A DNA stretch of 64,000 nt, from NCBI GenBank assembly GCA_902826615.1, contig CADEFN010000004.1:124001-188000 (forward strand). Reading direction: 5' to 3'. Below the pieces are notes generated by a model. It was not told the origin of the DNA. It made no database searches and saw nothing but the letters and a program-made list of their open reading frames with translations. This DNA comes from an uncultured Gemmatimonadota bacterium. Lineage in GTDB: Bacteria > Gemmatimonadota > Gemmatimonadetes > Gemmatimonadales > Gemmatimonadaceae. Of this stretch, positions 55,862 to 63,402 are shown one piece after another; the stretch's first letter is position 1; every line of letters begins with the position of its first letter. A program made the translations under genes and the position numbers.

Positions 55862-56236
55862 ATCAGTCGTCTGTATCGTTAGGTCCCCACTTGCGCGGGG
55901 ATTCCATCAGCAAAAACGCGGGTGGACCTGCACCCCATACCTTGGGGCCGGTATCCATCCGCCACCGCCGGGTACACGCGCCGCTGCTGCACACGTGGGG
56001 ACCCATGGCGCGCCAGACCACCAGCGGCCTGACGTTGAGTTGTCCTGCGTCGCTTTTCGGGAGCCGGCTACCTCTGAGAGGACCGGGCGGTTAACCACAC
56101 CCCCACGAAATCCGTGGGCCCATAGGTGCCGACGCGCAGTTTCGTCGGCAATTCAGTCATTCCCCGCGGTCGGTTACGGGAGCCGAGGAATATCGAAGTG
56201 GCGGATGTTGAAGTCAATCCCCCACTTGGGACACTT
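55862..56236 (-). other. Structured intergenic region upstream of fusA
   Basis: No convincing coding sequence in these 375 bases. Read on the minus strand towards fusA, several hairpins can form: TGCCGACG/CGTCGGCA (8 bp, near 56127-56150), CCCACG/CGTGGG (56102-56118), CCCC/GGGG around 55933-55947, and, about 20 bases before the fusA start, a 7-bp stem TCCCCGC/GTGGGGA closed by a GCAA tetraloop (55884-55901). A copy of the CGTTAGGT octamer variant follows at 55877. It should hold the promoter and 5' leader of fusA now that the gene is separated from rpsG. I could not place a -35/-10 pair with confidence. Confidence 0.5.
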
Positions 56237-57460
56237 TCAAACGCCCGATCCAGCCCTCGTCACGCCACTCAGGTAACGCCCCCACTCTCCAAGATGGGCG
56301 AGCTGCCCGCGGAAGCGCGCCAGCTGGCTCAAAGGCTCCTGAGCTCCCGCGTGTACCAGGGGATCTTCGTCCCACGGGCGCCCCTCACCGACTTTTGCTG
56401 GCTCAAGGGCCAGGCTCCAGAGCAGCCGCCTCCACCTCTCCGATGGACAAGGCACAATTCGAGACACCACGTGCGCAGAAAGGTGGCGTTCGATCAGCCC
56501 TTCCAGCAGCGCCGTGCGCGGGCGCCGCAGGCCCCGCAGGAACGCCTCGGGAGCGTCGTGCCCCCCAGCAAGCAGATCCACCAGCCGGTAGCTCCAGAAC
56601 ACCGCCGACTGCGCCTGATACCGCCCTGCCACTGTAGCGACCGCGTCCCAGTCGACGCCGCCACGAGTCAGCGCGCGCAGATCGCGCGCAAGCCGCCAAA
56701 GCCCGAAGGACGCCAGGTGGGCCCACGCAAAGTGGACGGCGAGGTGCACAATCATGTGGGGAGCGTCCAGGACGTACACCTCTCCGTCCAGCCCACTCGC
56801 CCGCCGCCCGGCCTTGCGCGCTTCGTGGAACGAAAGCGCAAACGGATGCCCGCTCATGTTGAGGGCGGTGTGGATCTCGAGCTTGGCCCCGGTGCGTCGC
56901 TGATCGAAAAGGGGCGGCAGGTGGTGGTGGCTCAAATAGTGGTCTTTGGGAAAGGCCTGGGCATCCCAGGCCCAGCCATGCTCGATCGCGAGCTGCCACA
57001 GCCGCTCGGCATCATCGGGCGCCACCAGCAAGTCCAGATCGCCCATCGGGCGGTCCCCAAACGACGCATAGCTCGTCATGGCCAGACCAGCACCCTTGAG
57101 CATGACAACCGGCACGCCGTGCTCCTTGCAGAGCCGAAGCATTTCCAGAAGCCGCTCGCGCAGCATCAACCCTCGAAACTCGGAGACCGTGCTCACGCGA
57201 TCAAGTGCCACGGCGATCTCTGGAGAGGGTGCCGCACCCAGCGCACGCAAGCGACGCCAGCTCCAAGGGAGGCTGCGCTCCCATTCGGCCAGAATCAGCA
57301 GCTGCTCCCAGTCAAGCGGCCGCTGGAGCCGCGCACGAATGCGCGCATCCACTGCGTCCGGCCCGGCCGTCAGGAAAACGAGCTTGGCCTCATCTGGAAG
57401 GAGAGCGCCCTGCGAGGAATCGTCGGTCACGAGAGGTGATGACCGGTCAGGAGTGAGCAC
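56237..57460 (-). CDS. Nucleotidyltransferase-family protein of lasso cluster
   Basis: A protein of 407 residues, GTG start at 57460, 6 bases after the permease stop. The polymerase-beta-like nucleotidyltransferase pattern is visible: VVMLKGAG (residues about 118-125) and PMGDLDLLV with Asp141 and Asp143. It matches the large family of putative nucleotidyltransferases common in lasso clusters that also carry an HPr-kinase-like enzyme. By context it may add a nucleotide or otherwise extend the phosphorylated tail of the peptide, but no reaction is established here. It is the last gene of the lasso cluster, next to the fusA leader. Confidence 0.8.
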   Translation of the reverse strand: MLTPDRSSPLVTDDSSQGALLPDEAKLVFLTAGPDAVDARIRARLQRPLDWEQLLILAEWERSLPWSWRRLRALGAAPSPEIAVALDRVSTVSEFRGLMLRERLLEMLRLCKEHGVPVVMLKGAGLAMTSYASFGDRPMGDLDLLVAPDDAERLWQLAIEHGWAWDAQAFPKDHYLSHHHLPPLFDQRRTGAKLEIHTALNMSGHPFALSFHEARKAGRRASGLDGEVYVLDAPHMIVHLAVHFAWAHLASFGLWRLARDLRALTRGGVDWDAVATVAGRYQAQSAVFWSYRLVDLLAGGHDAPEAFLRGLRRPRTALLEGLIERHLSAHVVSRIVPCPSERWRRLLWSLALEPAKVGEGRPWDEDPLVHAGAQEPLSQLARFRGQLAHLGEWGRYLSGVTRAGSGV

Positions 57461-57466
57461 ATGTGG

Positions 57467-58273
57467 CTACGCGCGAGCAAGCGTACCAGTGACTCGGGCG
57501 CGCCGTAAGGCCGACCCAAACAACACCAATCCCAACCCACAAACCGTTACGGTCATGATCACCAGGATGCCCAGGTCCGATCCAGCTTCAGCAAAGCTCT
57601 TGCCGTCAAGAAGAATGCGGCGCAACGCGCGCAGACCATAGCTGGCCGGAACGAAATTGGAAAGCACCTGCAATCCACCGGGGATGACGGACGTGGGGTA
57701 AAACGCGCCGCCAAGGAGGGTTGTCCCCACCACAAATATCTGGCGCAGGGGACCCTCAGTACGGAAAGCAATAACCATGGCCGCGCCGCACAAACCGACG
57801 CCCCAGTGCAACACCATGATCAGCAGCAGGACAAACAACCCGGGGATAATCGCCGCGCCGGCGATGCGTGCCCCCAACGCCCAGCCGGCAATCATGACGA
57901 GGAGCGCGCGCAATAAGGCCCAGAGAATCTGATACGCCGAGAGCCCAATGAGCCATGTGAGCCAGGGCGTCCGTGTCAGGAGAAGTCCCTCGAGAAAGCC
58001 GCTCCCGATCCCGGCCTGTACCACACCCGGCAAAATGCTGATGCACGAACTCACCAGGGAAATGATCATGGTGCCGGTCAGCACGAAGGCAAAGTACTGC
58101 GTGCCTTCCTGCGCAATCCGCGGTGCCATCGTTCCCTGCAGTGCGTTGGCCACGAAGTACACCGGCACGACCGTAAACCCAAGCGCCAGCAGCGACAGCA
58201 CCGTCTGCGTGCGATACGTCGAGAAGGTCAGCCATTCGGCACGCAGGAGGGCCCCTACCGCTCGCCAGTTCAT
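57467..58273 (-). CDS. ABC transporter permease (ABC-2 type) of lasso cluster
   Basis: A protein of 268 residues with six predicted membrane helices (for example TVLSLLALGFTVVPVYFVANAL, GTMIISLVSSCISILPGVVQAGI, PGLFVLLLIMVLHWGVGLCGAAMVI, and a final LGILVIMTVTVCGLGLVLFGSAL). The fold and the FYPTSVIPGGLQVLSNFVPASYGL loop before the last helices are typical of ABC-2 drug or lipid exporters. It overlaps the ATPase stop by 4 bases. With the ATPase it probably exports the finished peptide or gives immunity, replacing the single-chain LasD-type exporter. Confidence 0.85.
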   Translation of the reverse strand: MNWRAVGALLRAEWLTFSTYRTQTVLSLLALGFTVVPVYFVANALQGTMAPRIAQEGTQYFAFVLTGTMIISLVSSCISILPGVVQAGIGSGFLEGLLLTRTPWLTWLIGLSAYQILWALLRALLVMIAGWALGARIAGAAIIPGLFVLLLIMVLHWGVGLCGAAMVIAFRTEGPLRQIFVVGTTLLGGAFYPTSVIPGGLQVLSNFVPASYGLRALRRILLDGKSFAEAGSDLGILVIMTVTVCGLGLVLFGSALRRARVTGTLARA

Positions 58274-59280
58274 GCGCGCACCTGCGTGACCCGCTCGAGC
58301 AGGTCCGCCAGGGAAGCCCGCTCGGCCGTGAACTCGGACACTTCCACGCCGGCACTAACCAATTTCTGCAGGACTTGTGCGCCGGACGTCGCACCACCGT
58401 CGAGAAAGACGTGAACGTCGCCCCACCCATCACCAGCGGGAGCGACCGGGCTTACGCGGCGCACAAAGGGCGAGTGCGTGAGCGAGGCAAACGCGGGATG
58501 CGACGGCTCACGCGTTCGCACGGTCACCCGTGGCTCGACATATCGTGCCGCGAGTTCGCGCGCCGGGCCCTCTGCCACGAGGACCCCGTGATGAAGGATG
58601 GCGACCCGGTCACACAGATCGAACGCCTCGTCCGCGTCGTGTGTCGCAAGGACAACTGCGGACTGCCGCTTCTTCGCCAGCTCTTCCCGCAGAAAGGTGC
58701 GAAAGGCGCGCGCCGAGATCGGGTCGAGACTGCGCGTGGGTTCGTCGAGAAGGAGCACCCGCGGCTGGGCCAGCAACGCTCGCGCAACAAACAGCCGCTG
58801 AATCATGCCTGACGAGTATTCCCCCACCATGCGATCGGCCGCGTCCGCGAGACCAACAACCTCGAGCACCGTCGCAATCTTGCCGTGCAGCTCTGACTCG
58901 GCAAGGCGGTTCAGTGTGCCAAAGAGCCGAAGATTCTCGCGGGCCGAGAGTCGCCAGAAGAGACCGCGTTCGGTGGCAAGGGAGATGGACACGAGATCAC
59001 GCACCGCCGTCGCCTCTCGTACCACGTCGTGGCCACCCACCTGGGCGCTGCCGCTGTCAGGAATCAGCAGCGTCGACAGCATCTTCATGAGCGTGGTCTT
59101 GCCGGCACCGTTCACACCGAGTAACCCGTAAAACTCGCCAGGGGCCACGCGGAAACTCACGCCGCGCACCACCTCGAGAGTCCTTGCCGGCGTTCCACGG
59201 AGCAGGTCCCGGAAACCCCGGAGCGGATGGAAATGCTTTTTGAGGTCGTCGACGACGACCAGCGCCGCCGTATCCGTCAC
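58270..59280 (-). CDS. ABC transporter ATP-binding protein of lasso cluster
   Basis: A protein of 336 residues. Walker [10 protein letters not shown] (residues 55-63), a degenerate signature ([17 protein letters not shown]), Walker [15 protein letters not shown] and the H-loop [11 protein letters not shown]. The DrrA/CcmA-like type pairs with ABC-2 permeases. The last ~100 residues form an additional domain. It starts at 59280, overlapping the kinase stop as ATGA, and its own stop overlaps the permease start, so the three genes are translationally coupled. Confidence 0.9.
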   Translation of the reverse strand: MTDTAALVVVDDLKKHFHPLRGFRDLLRGTPARTLEVVRGVSFRVAPGEFYGLLGVNGAGKTTLMKMLSTLLIPDSGSAQVGGHDVVREATAVRDLVSISLATERGLFWRLSARENLRLFGTLNRLAESELHGKIATVLEVVGLADAADRMVGEYSSGMIQRLFVARALLAQPRVLLLDEPTRSLDPISARAFRTFLREELAKKRQSAVVLATHDADEAFDLCDRVAILHHGVLVAEGPARELAARYVEPRVTVRTREPSHPAFASLTHSPFVRRVSPVAPAGDGWGDVHVFLDGGATSGAQVLQKLVSAGVEVSEFTAERASLADLLERVTQVRA

Positions 59281-60218
59281 GGCACGCTACCAACGCCCGG
59301 CGGAGATGCATGCCAGCCTTTGAGCTGCTCGACTGCCGAGTCGAGCCTCCCCAGGTCTCGGCGAATACGCAGGCGGTACACCGGTACACGGGAAGCCACG
59401 TCGGCCATCTGATGAAAGTGCGCCGTCGCCTCGGGGCCTCGCAGTAGACTCCCCAGCTTGCTCTGCTCAATCAGCGCCATTGTCGCCAGGGGCGCGGGCA
59501 GCAACTCACGCTCTATTTCGGGGACGGAGGGGTCGGCCGGCGCCGGGGAGAGCAGATACGCAGCTGCAAAGCGCACCGAGGTCACTTCCTCTTCGAAGTG
59601 GGACGCGATCAGCTTGCGATCATCGGCCCCCTCATGCGCCCCTTCCAGCTCGATTGCCGTGGCTGAATCTCGCAGCAGCCGAATGCGCGTCACCCCAGGC
59701 CGCAGCCGTGGAGCCGCCCCACGAACAATCGGCAGAGTGTCGTCGGTCAGGACCCGAGCCCCCCCTCTGGCAAGCCCGGCAGCAATAGTCGATTTGCCGA
59801 ACCCCTTGGGCCCCATGAACGACACCCCTTCGCCACCGATGGACACCGCGCTCGCATGAAGACTGGGGACCCCCTGGAGGTGAAAGAGCATGGCCATGAC
59901 CCTTCCCAGCACATCAGCCCGCATACCCTCCCTCAGATGGTCATCTGCGCCGTCCGGGGCATACCAGACTATCTGACCACTGGCGGTGATATCGAAGCGC
60001 CCAGTGTCATCGTAGATGAGGGAGATCCCTTCTGCGGTCCGATATGACCGCACCTTCGTTTCGCCGAAGACGATGTCCTCGCCGACAAGCTCCAGCGGGC
60101 CAACTGGGGGCTCATGCCCCACCGCGAGGTTCCATTCATTTTCTTGATCGGACGCCTGCAGTTCCGTGAATGGGAAAGCGGACTCGAGGGTCCCGCCAAA
60201 TACTCGGTAGCTGTGCAC
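59277..60218 (-). CDS. HPr-kinase-like lasso peptide kinase
   Basis: A protein of 313 residues, GTG start at 60218. The C-terminal half is HPr kinase/phosphorylase-like: P-loop GPKGFGKST (residues 136-144) with DD at 159-160 (LTDDTLP) and HASAVSIGGEG before it. The N-terminal ~110 residues replace the HprK N domain. In paeninodin-type clusters such kinases phosphorylate the C-terminal Ser of the lasso precursor, and the precursor here ends in Ser. A 13-bp palindrome and a TATAGT box (60329-60334, minus strand) precede the gene, so it may have its own promoter. Confidence 0.85.
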   Translation of the reverse strand: MHSYRVFGGTLESAFPFTELQASDQENEWNLAVGHEPPVGPLELVGEDIVFGETKVRSYRTAEGISLIYDDTGRFDITASGQIVWYAPDGADDHLREGMRADVLGRVMAMLFHLQGVPSLHASAVSIGGEGVSFMGPKGFGKSTIAAGLARGGARVLTDDTLPIVRGAAPRLRPGVTRIRLLRDSATAIELEGAHEGADDRKLIASHFEEEVTSVRFAAAYLLSPAPADPSVPEIERELLPAPLATMALIEQSKLGSLLRGPEATAHFHQMADVASRVPVYRLRIRRDLGRLDSAVEQLKGWHASPPGVGSVP

Positions 60219-60269
60219 GGATTACCGGATAGCTGAGCCAGCGAAACATGTTTGATGCAGTCCCGCAAC

Positions 60270-60282
60270 GGTCACTGTGACC
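60270..60282. promoter_or_regulatory. Perfect palindrome upstream of kinase gene
   Basis: GGTCACTGTGACC, a perfect 6-bp inverted repeat around a central base, centred 58 bases upstream of the kinase start and 47 bases downstream of a TATAGT box. It has the form of a dimeric repressor or activator site, but the regulator is unknown. Confidence 0.45.
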
Positions 60283-60382
60283 TGTGGCGTACGCACGATG
60301 GTGACACGCCTCATACGAGTCTGCGCCCACTATAGTCACCCAAAGGGTTCTTGCAGTGAAGGGGTGGCCATGTCGCTTCCCG

Positions 60383-60418
60383 AAAAAGAAAAAGGGCGCA
60401 CCTTGTGAGGCGCGCCCT
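60383..60418 (-). terminator. Intrinsic terminator/attenuator after lasso precursor
   Basis: On the minus strand: stem AGGGCGC/GCGCCCT extended by inner CC/GG pairs, then TTTTTCTTTTT. It lies 34 bases after the precursor stop. Such hairpins often follow lasso precursor genes so that precursor mRNA exceeds that of the enzymes; here it sits between the precursor and the kinase-transporter genes. Confidence 0.9.
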
Positions 60419-60451
60419 CCAACTGTGACCCGGTTAAGGCGATAAACTGCC

Positions 60452-60616
60452 TTACGAGCGGACGATGCAGGCGCCCGGTCCCGTCGGACTCTTGGGATTC
60501 GGGTTGCACTGGATGTCGCCGATGCCCGGAAGTGAATCCATTCCAGGAACCGTCTTATCCGTAAGGGTCAGCTCTCGGAAACTGCCGAAACGCTGAAGTG
60601 TCGGTGCTTCGTACAT
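60452..60616 (-). CDS. Lasso peptide precursor
   Basis: A protein of 54 residues from the ATG at 60616 with an excellent Shine-Dalgarno (GGGAGGAAATACCG). The leader fits the canonical lasso pattern Y-x2-P-x-L-x3-G-x5-T: Tyr2, Pro5, Leu7, Gly11, Thr17. Taking Thr17 as the conserved -2 Thr, the core is residues 19-54: N-terminal Thr, with Asp27 exactly at core position 9 as ring acceptor. This is the only Thr choice giving an acidic residue at 8 or 9; another leads to Asp at position 7 from Lys21. The tail has Cys37 and Cys50, which may form a disulphide, is Pro/Gly/Asn-rich, and ends in Ser54, the likely phosphorylation site. At 36 residues the core is long for a lasso peptide. Confidence 0.85.
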   Translation of the reverse strand: MYEAPTLQRFGSFRELTLTDKTVPGMDSLPGIGDIQCNPNPKSPTGPGACIVRS

Positions 60617-60660
60617 CGGTATTTCCTCCCAGTAAAGTGTCCTTCCTCGCTTTAGAACCA

Positions 60661-60677
60661 AGCAACTCGCGTGCCAA
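60661..60677 (-). promoter_or_regulatory. Sigma-54 (RpoN) -24/-12 promoter of the lasso precursor
   Basis: The minus strand reads TTGGCACGCGAGTTGCT, a full match to the sigma-54 consensus TTGGCACG-N4-TTGCW, with GG and GC 12 bases apart. Transcription would start near 60650, giving a ~34-base leader before the precursor ATG. It lies in the 146-base gap between cyclase and precursor. Confidence 0.88.
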
Positions 60678-60723
60678 CCGCTCACGCCGCTTGCCCACTG
60701 TGTGAGCCGCAACGGAACTTAGA

Positions 60724-60743
60724 TGTGCGAATCCTCATGCACA
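60724..60743. promoter_or_regulatory. Candidate enhancer dyad upstream of the sigma-54 promoter
   Basis: Inverted repeat TGTGC-N10-GCACA about 60 bases upstream of the -24/-12 element. Sigma-54 promoters need an upstream activator site, and this is the only clear dyad in the gap, but it is closer than most known enhancers. Confidence 0.35.
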
Positions 60744-60762
60744 ATCGGATTTTCTATATGGA

Positions 60763-62658
60763 TCAGTAAGGGAATTGGCGTAGCCACTCCTCGCATGTCA
60801 GCGCGAGATAGAGCTGGACGTACTGGAGGTGATCCATCGTGGTCAGGTTGTCGAGGTATCGGAGCATGAGGGGTACGTCGACGAGGCCCATTTGGCTAAG
60901 CCGCCAGGCCGAAGCAGGCCCCAGGGCCGTGGCCAGGGCCGGGGCCTCGACTCGCATCGAGCGCTGGAACTCACCCCCTGGCGTTCCAGTCTTGGAGGGC
61001 CTGGGCGCGATGACCCAGTCGGGCAGTACGCCCCGCATGGCCTCCCTCAGGAGCGGTTTGGGCTGCCCCGCGATTCCGCGCTCTGAGACGGGTCTCGAGG
61101 CCGCGAACTCAACAATACGACGGTCAAGCAAGGGGGACCGGAGCTCGACGCCTTCATCCAGGGCCATACCGGTTGCCCAGCTGATGGCGCGAGGGAAATA
61201 GGGAGTCTCCACGTACCAACGGGACTCATACGCTGACGGGCTTTCGAGGAATCTTCTTGGTGGCTCGCGGCGAAGCCGTCTTCGGACCAACGGATCCTCC
61301 CGCCATCGGGACTGGATCCAGGGCGCCTGGGTCTGCCAAGTGGCGTCCTCGTCTGAACGACCCCTGGCTCTCGACTGCCAGTATCGAACGCGCTCCGGCA
61401 GCCAGGGCAGCAGCCCCAGCCTCACGATTGTGCGGAACCCTGAGTCGCCGTAACCCTGGAGCTCGCGCACGAGTTCGGTGATCCGACCTCTCACCAGGTA
61501 ATCCGCCAGGTACGACTTGGAGATGCCAAACAACTGGTCGCCCCCGTAGCCATCCAGCGCCATTCCAGCGCCAAGGTGCCGAGCCTTCCTCGCCATAGTT
61601 CGGTTCTTGGCTTCGAAGGTGTGGGCATAGGGGTCGTCGCGGTGGGCCGCCCACCCCTTGATGTCGCCAAAGAGACCAAGGGTGGCACTCGGAATCCAAT
61701 TGACGTCCAGGGAAAACCGGTCGGAGATGGCCTGCACAAAATGATCTTCCCGCCCCATATCCCCTTCGGGGTACGAGACGGTGATTGGGGCAATCTTCCT
61801 GGGTGTTGCCGCTCCCCTCTCCATGGCGAGACATGCGCCCGCCAGAACTGCGGGTGAATCCGCTCCACCGCTCAGCCAGATCGCTACCGGGTCCCCCGAG
61901 AGCCTTACGGCAGTTGCCTGTACGATCAGCTCCCTGAGTTCTTCGCCCCCCGCCTTGAGATTGGGGGCACCAGAGACTCGAAAGGCCGGGGGGTGCCAGA
62001 CGCCTCGCGGCTGGAGGCCATGGCGCGGCTGCCAAACAAGCGTCGTCGCCGCCGGGACGGGAAAAACACCGACAAATCCGGTTGCCAGACTTCCGCCGAG
62101 GAGGCCGCTCAGGGCCGAGACCACGGCGGGCAGATTCAGCTGCGCGTTTACTCTGGGATGCGCCGCCACGCTGCGGGCCGCCGAGGCCACAACAATTGAG
62201 GCGCCGGCAACAGCATAGTGTAGAGGGCGCCTGCCGAGATGGTCGCGACCCAGGATCAGCCGCTCCTTGCCGGGATCCCAACACGCGAATGCGAAGTCGC
62301 CCTCGAGGTGCTGGATGCAGTCAGCGCCCCACACGGCGCATGCCTGAACCACAAGGCCACGGTCTGTGACCGCCGTCGAGGCCACGCCTGCTGCGGAGAG
62401 TTTGCGCCTCAGGTCCGCCTGGTAGTAGAGGCACCCATCGAGTGCCACGATCACCCCGTTACTGCGCTCCAGCGGCTGCGTCGCACCAAAAACGGCGGGT
62501 TCCCAATCGGTCATCGCCCCCGCCAGAGCGCACCCTGGTGCCGCCTCGGTACTGACGGTTCCCCCCCGCGAACGATATCCGCTCGAAAGAAGCGCGGACG
62601 CCTGCGCCCGAAGTTCGCCCTCTGGCTCCGGACCGGCGACGACCCCGATCGCCGTCAT
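60763..62658 (-). CDS. Lasso cyclase (asparagine synthetase-like, C protein)
   Basis: A protein of 631 residues from the ATG at 62658, which overlaps the B2 stop as ATGA. It has a class II amidotransferase-like N-terminal domain without the catalytic Cys2 (starts MTAIGVV), then a synthetase domain with the ATP-pyrophosphatase loop SGGADS at 263-268 and DGYGGDQLFG. In lasso biosynthesis it adenylates the ring Asp/Glu side chain and drives attack by the core N terminus. The C terminus (YVQLYLALTCEEWLRQF) is usual. It is followed by the precursor gene rather than preceded by it. Confidence 0.93.
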   Translation of the reverse strand: MTAIGVVAGPEPEGELRAQASALLSSGYRSRGGTVSTEAAPGCALAGAMTDWEPAVFGATQPLERSNGVIVALDGCLYYQADLRRKLSAAGVASTAVTDRGLVVQACAVWGADCIQHLEGDFAFACWDPGKERLILGRDHLGRRPLHYAVAGASIVVASAARSVAAHPRVNAQLNLPAVVSALSGLLGGSLATGFVGVFPVPAATTLVWQPRHGLQPRGVWHPPAFRVSGAPNLKAGGEELRELIVQATAVRLSGDPVAIWLSGGADSPAVLAGACLAMERGAATPRKIAPITVSYPEGDMGREDHFVQAISDRFSLDVNWIPSATLGLFGDIKGWAAHRDDPYAHTFEAKNRTMARKARHLGAGMALDGYGGDQLFGISKSYLADYLVRGRITELVRELQGYGDSGFRTIVRLGLLPWLPERVRYWQSRARGRSDEDATWQTQAPWIQSRWREDPLVRRRLRREPPRRFLESPSAYESRWYVETPYFPRAISWATGMALDEGVELRSPLLDRRIVEFAASRPVSERGIAGQPKPLLREAMRGVLPDWVIAPRPSKTGTPGGEFQRSMRVEAPALATALGPASAWRLSQMGLVDVPLMLRYLDNLTTMDHLQYVQLYLALTCEEWLRQFPY

Positions 62659-63101
62659 CGCAGGTCGGAGAGCTTGACTGGAATAGCCTGGTAGCCGGAG
62701 ACGTGGGCTTCGTCGTCCCCAAGGATTTCTCCGCAGAGTTCCACCCAGGCGTGTGCGGCAAACTTTCCGTCCTGCCGCGCCACACCAACACGCACGGCCG
62801 CTCCCTTCACTCCTTCGGCTTCTAGACGTTGGGTGATTGCCATGGCGCGTACCAGGCACGTTGGGCGAAAGACACCCCTTCGCGATGCCCTCATGACACC
62901 CTGCGCAATCAGTCTTGCTCTGCGCCGGTCGTCGGGCTCGAGCGAAGTGACGGCGTCGGCGCTTCCGGGATCAACCAGCCCTCCAACCGGAACAGACCTC
63001 AGGCTCTTTTGCGCCCTCAAGAGCGCCAGCTGGCCAAGAGCGATGGCCTTGAGCTCCGTGAATGAGGCGCGCCGGAGACTACGGAGTGCGTCCAGCATCC
63101 G
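62655..63101 (-). CDS. Lasso leader peptidase (transglutaminase-like B2 protein)
   Basis: About 148 residues from the ATG at 63101; an in-frame ATG at 63122 is an alternative and both overlap the B1 gene. Catalytic triad of the transglutaminase-like family: Cys81 (FRPTCLVRA), His116 (AAHAWVEL) and Asp128 (LGDD), with the His-to-Asp spacing of 12 as in McjB. It cleaves the leader after the conserved Thr-x pair, aided by B1. Its stop overlaps the cyclase start. Confidence 0.9.
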   Translation of the reverse strand, partial: RMLDALRSLRRASFTELKAIALGQLALLRAQKSLRSVPVGGLVDPGSADAVTSLEPDDRRRARLIAQGVMRASRRGVFRPTCLVRAMAITQRLEAEGVKGAAVRVGVARQDGKFAAHAWVELCGEILGDDEAHVSGYQAIPVKLSDLR

Positions 63102-63402
63102 GTGCCGAGGCCGACCCGCCATCGGCCGCGACGACAAGTCCACTCGCGAGTAAATCGCGGAGGAAGTTGCGCACGTCCTTCGCCAGGACCTCAGGCGCCA
63201 CATCCTTGAAGCGATCCGAAAGCTTGCGGCAGAGCCCCTCCACGGTATCCGCCGTGGGTAAGGCTTCCCAAATGATGGTCCCGACCGGATTCAGGCCGAA
63301 GTAGACCTCGGAGTCACTCGAAAACAACACGCCCCCGTCGGCCATCGCACGGAAGATGGCCGTTGGTGAAGGGCGCGGGAGGGGGGTCTCCGGAGTGGTC
63401 AC
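63079..63402 (-). CDS. PqqD-like leader-binding protein (lasso B1/RRE)
   Basis: A protein of 107 residues, GTG start at 63402. The PqqD/RiPP recognition fold is visible: DGGVLFSSDSEVYFGLNPVGTIIWEAL (residues about 22-48, quoted in part) and LCRKLSDRF...LAKDVRNFLRDLLASGLV. It binds the Tyr/Pro/Leu/Gly leader pattern and brings the precursor to B2. It is the first gene of the lasso cluster, 175 bases downstream of rpsG. Confidence 0.9.
   Translation of the reverse strand: MTTPETPLPRPSPTAIFRAMADGGVLFSSDSEVYFGLNPVGTIIWEALPTADTVEGLCRKLSDRFKDVAPEVLAKDVRNFLRDLLASGLVVAADGGSASAPDAGRTP

Noticed and set aside
55862-56236. Group II intron, IscB omega-RNA or insertion-sequence remnant in the fusA leader
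   Set aside because: I saw hairpins but no domain V-like stem, no nearby nuclease or transposase gene and no terminal repeats, so none of these can be supported.
60452-60550. Core peptide starting after Thr22-Val23 (at Pro24) or after Thr19-Asp20
   Set aside because: From Pro24 there is no acidic residue at ring positions 7-9; from Lys21 only position 7 is acidic and Lys as the first residue is unlikely. Thr17 at -2 fits both leader spacing and Asp at 9.
60617-60712. In-frame N-terminal extension of the lasso precursor by 32 codons
   Set aside because: The internal ATG has a strong Shine-Dalgarno and starts exactly at the canonical Tyr-Pro-Leu-Gly leader; the extension would read through the sigma-54 promoter.
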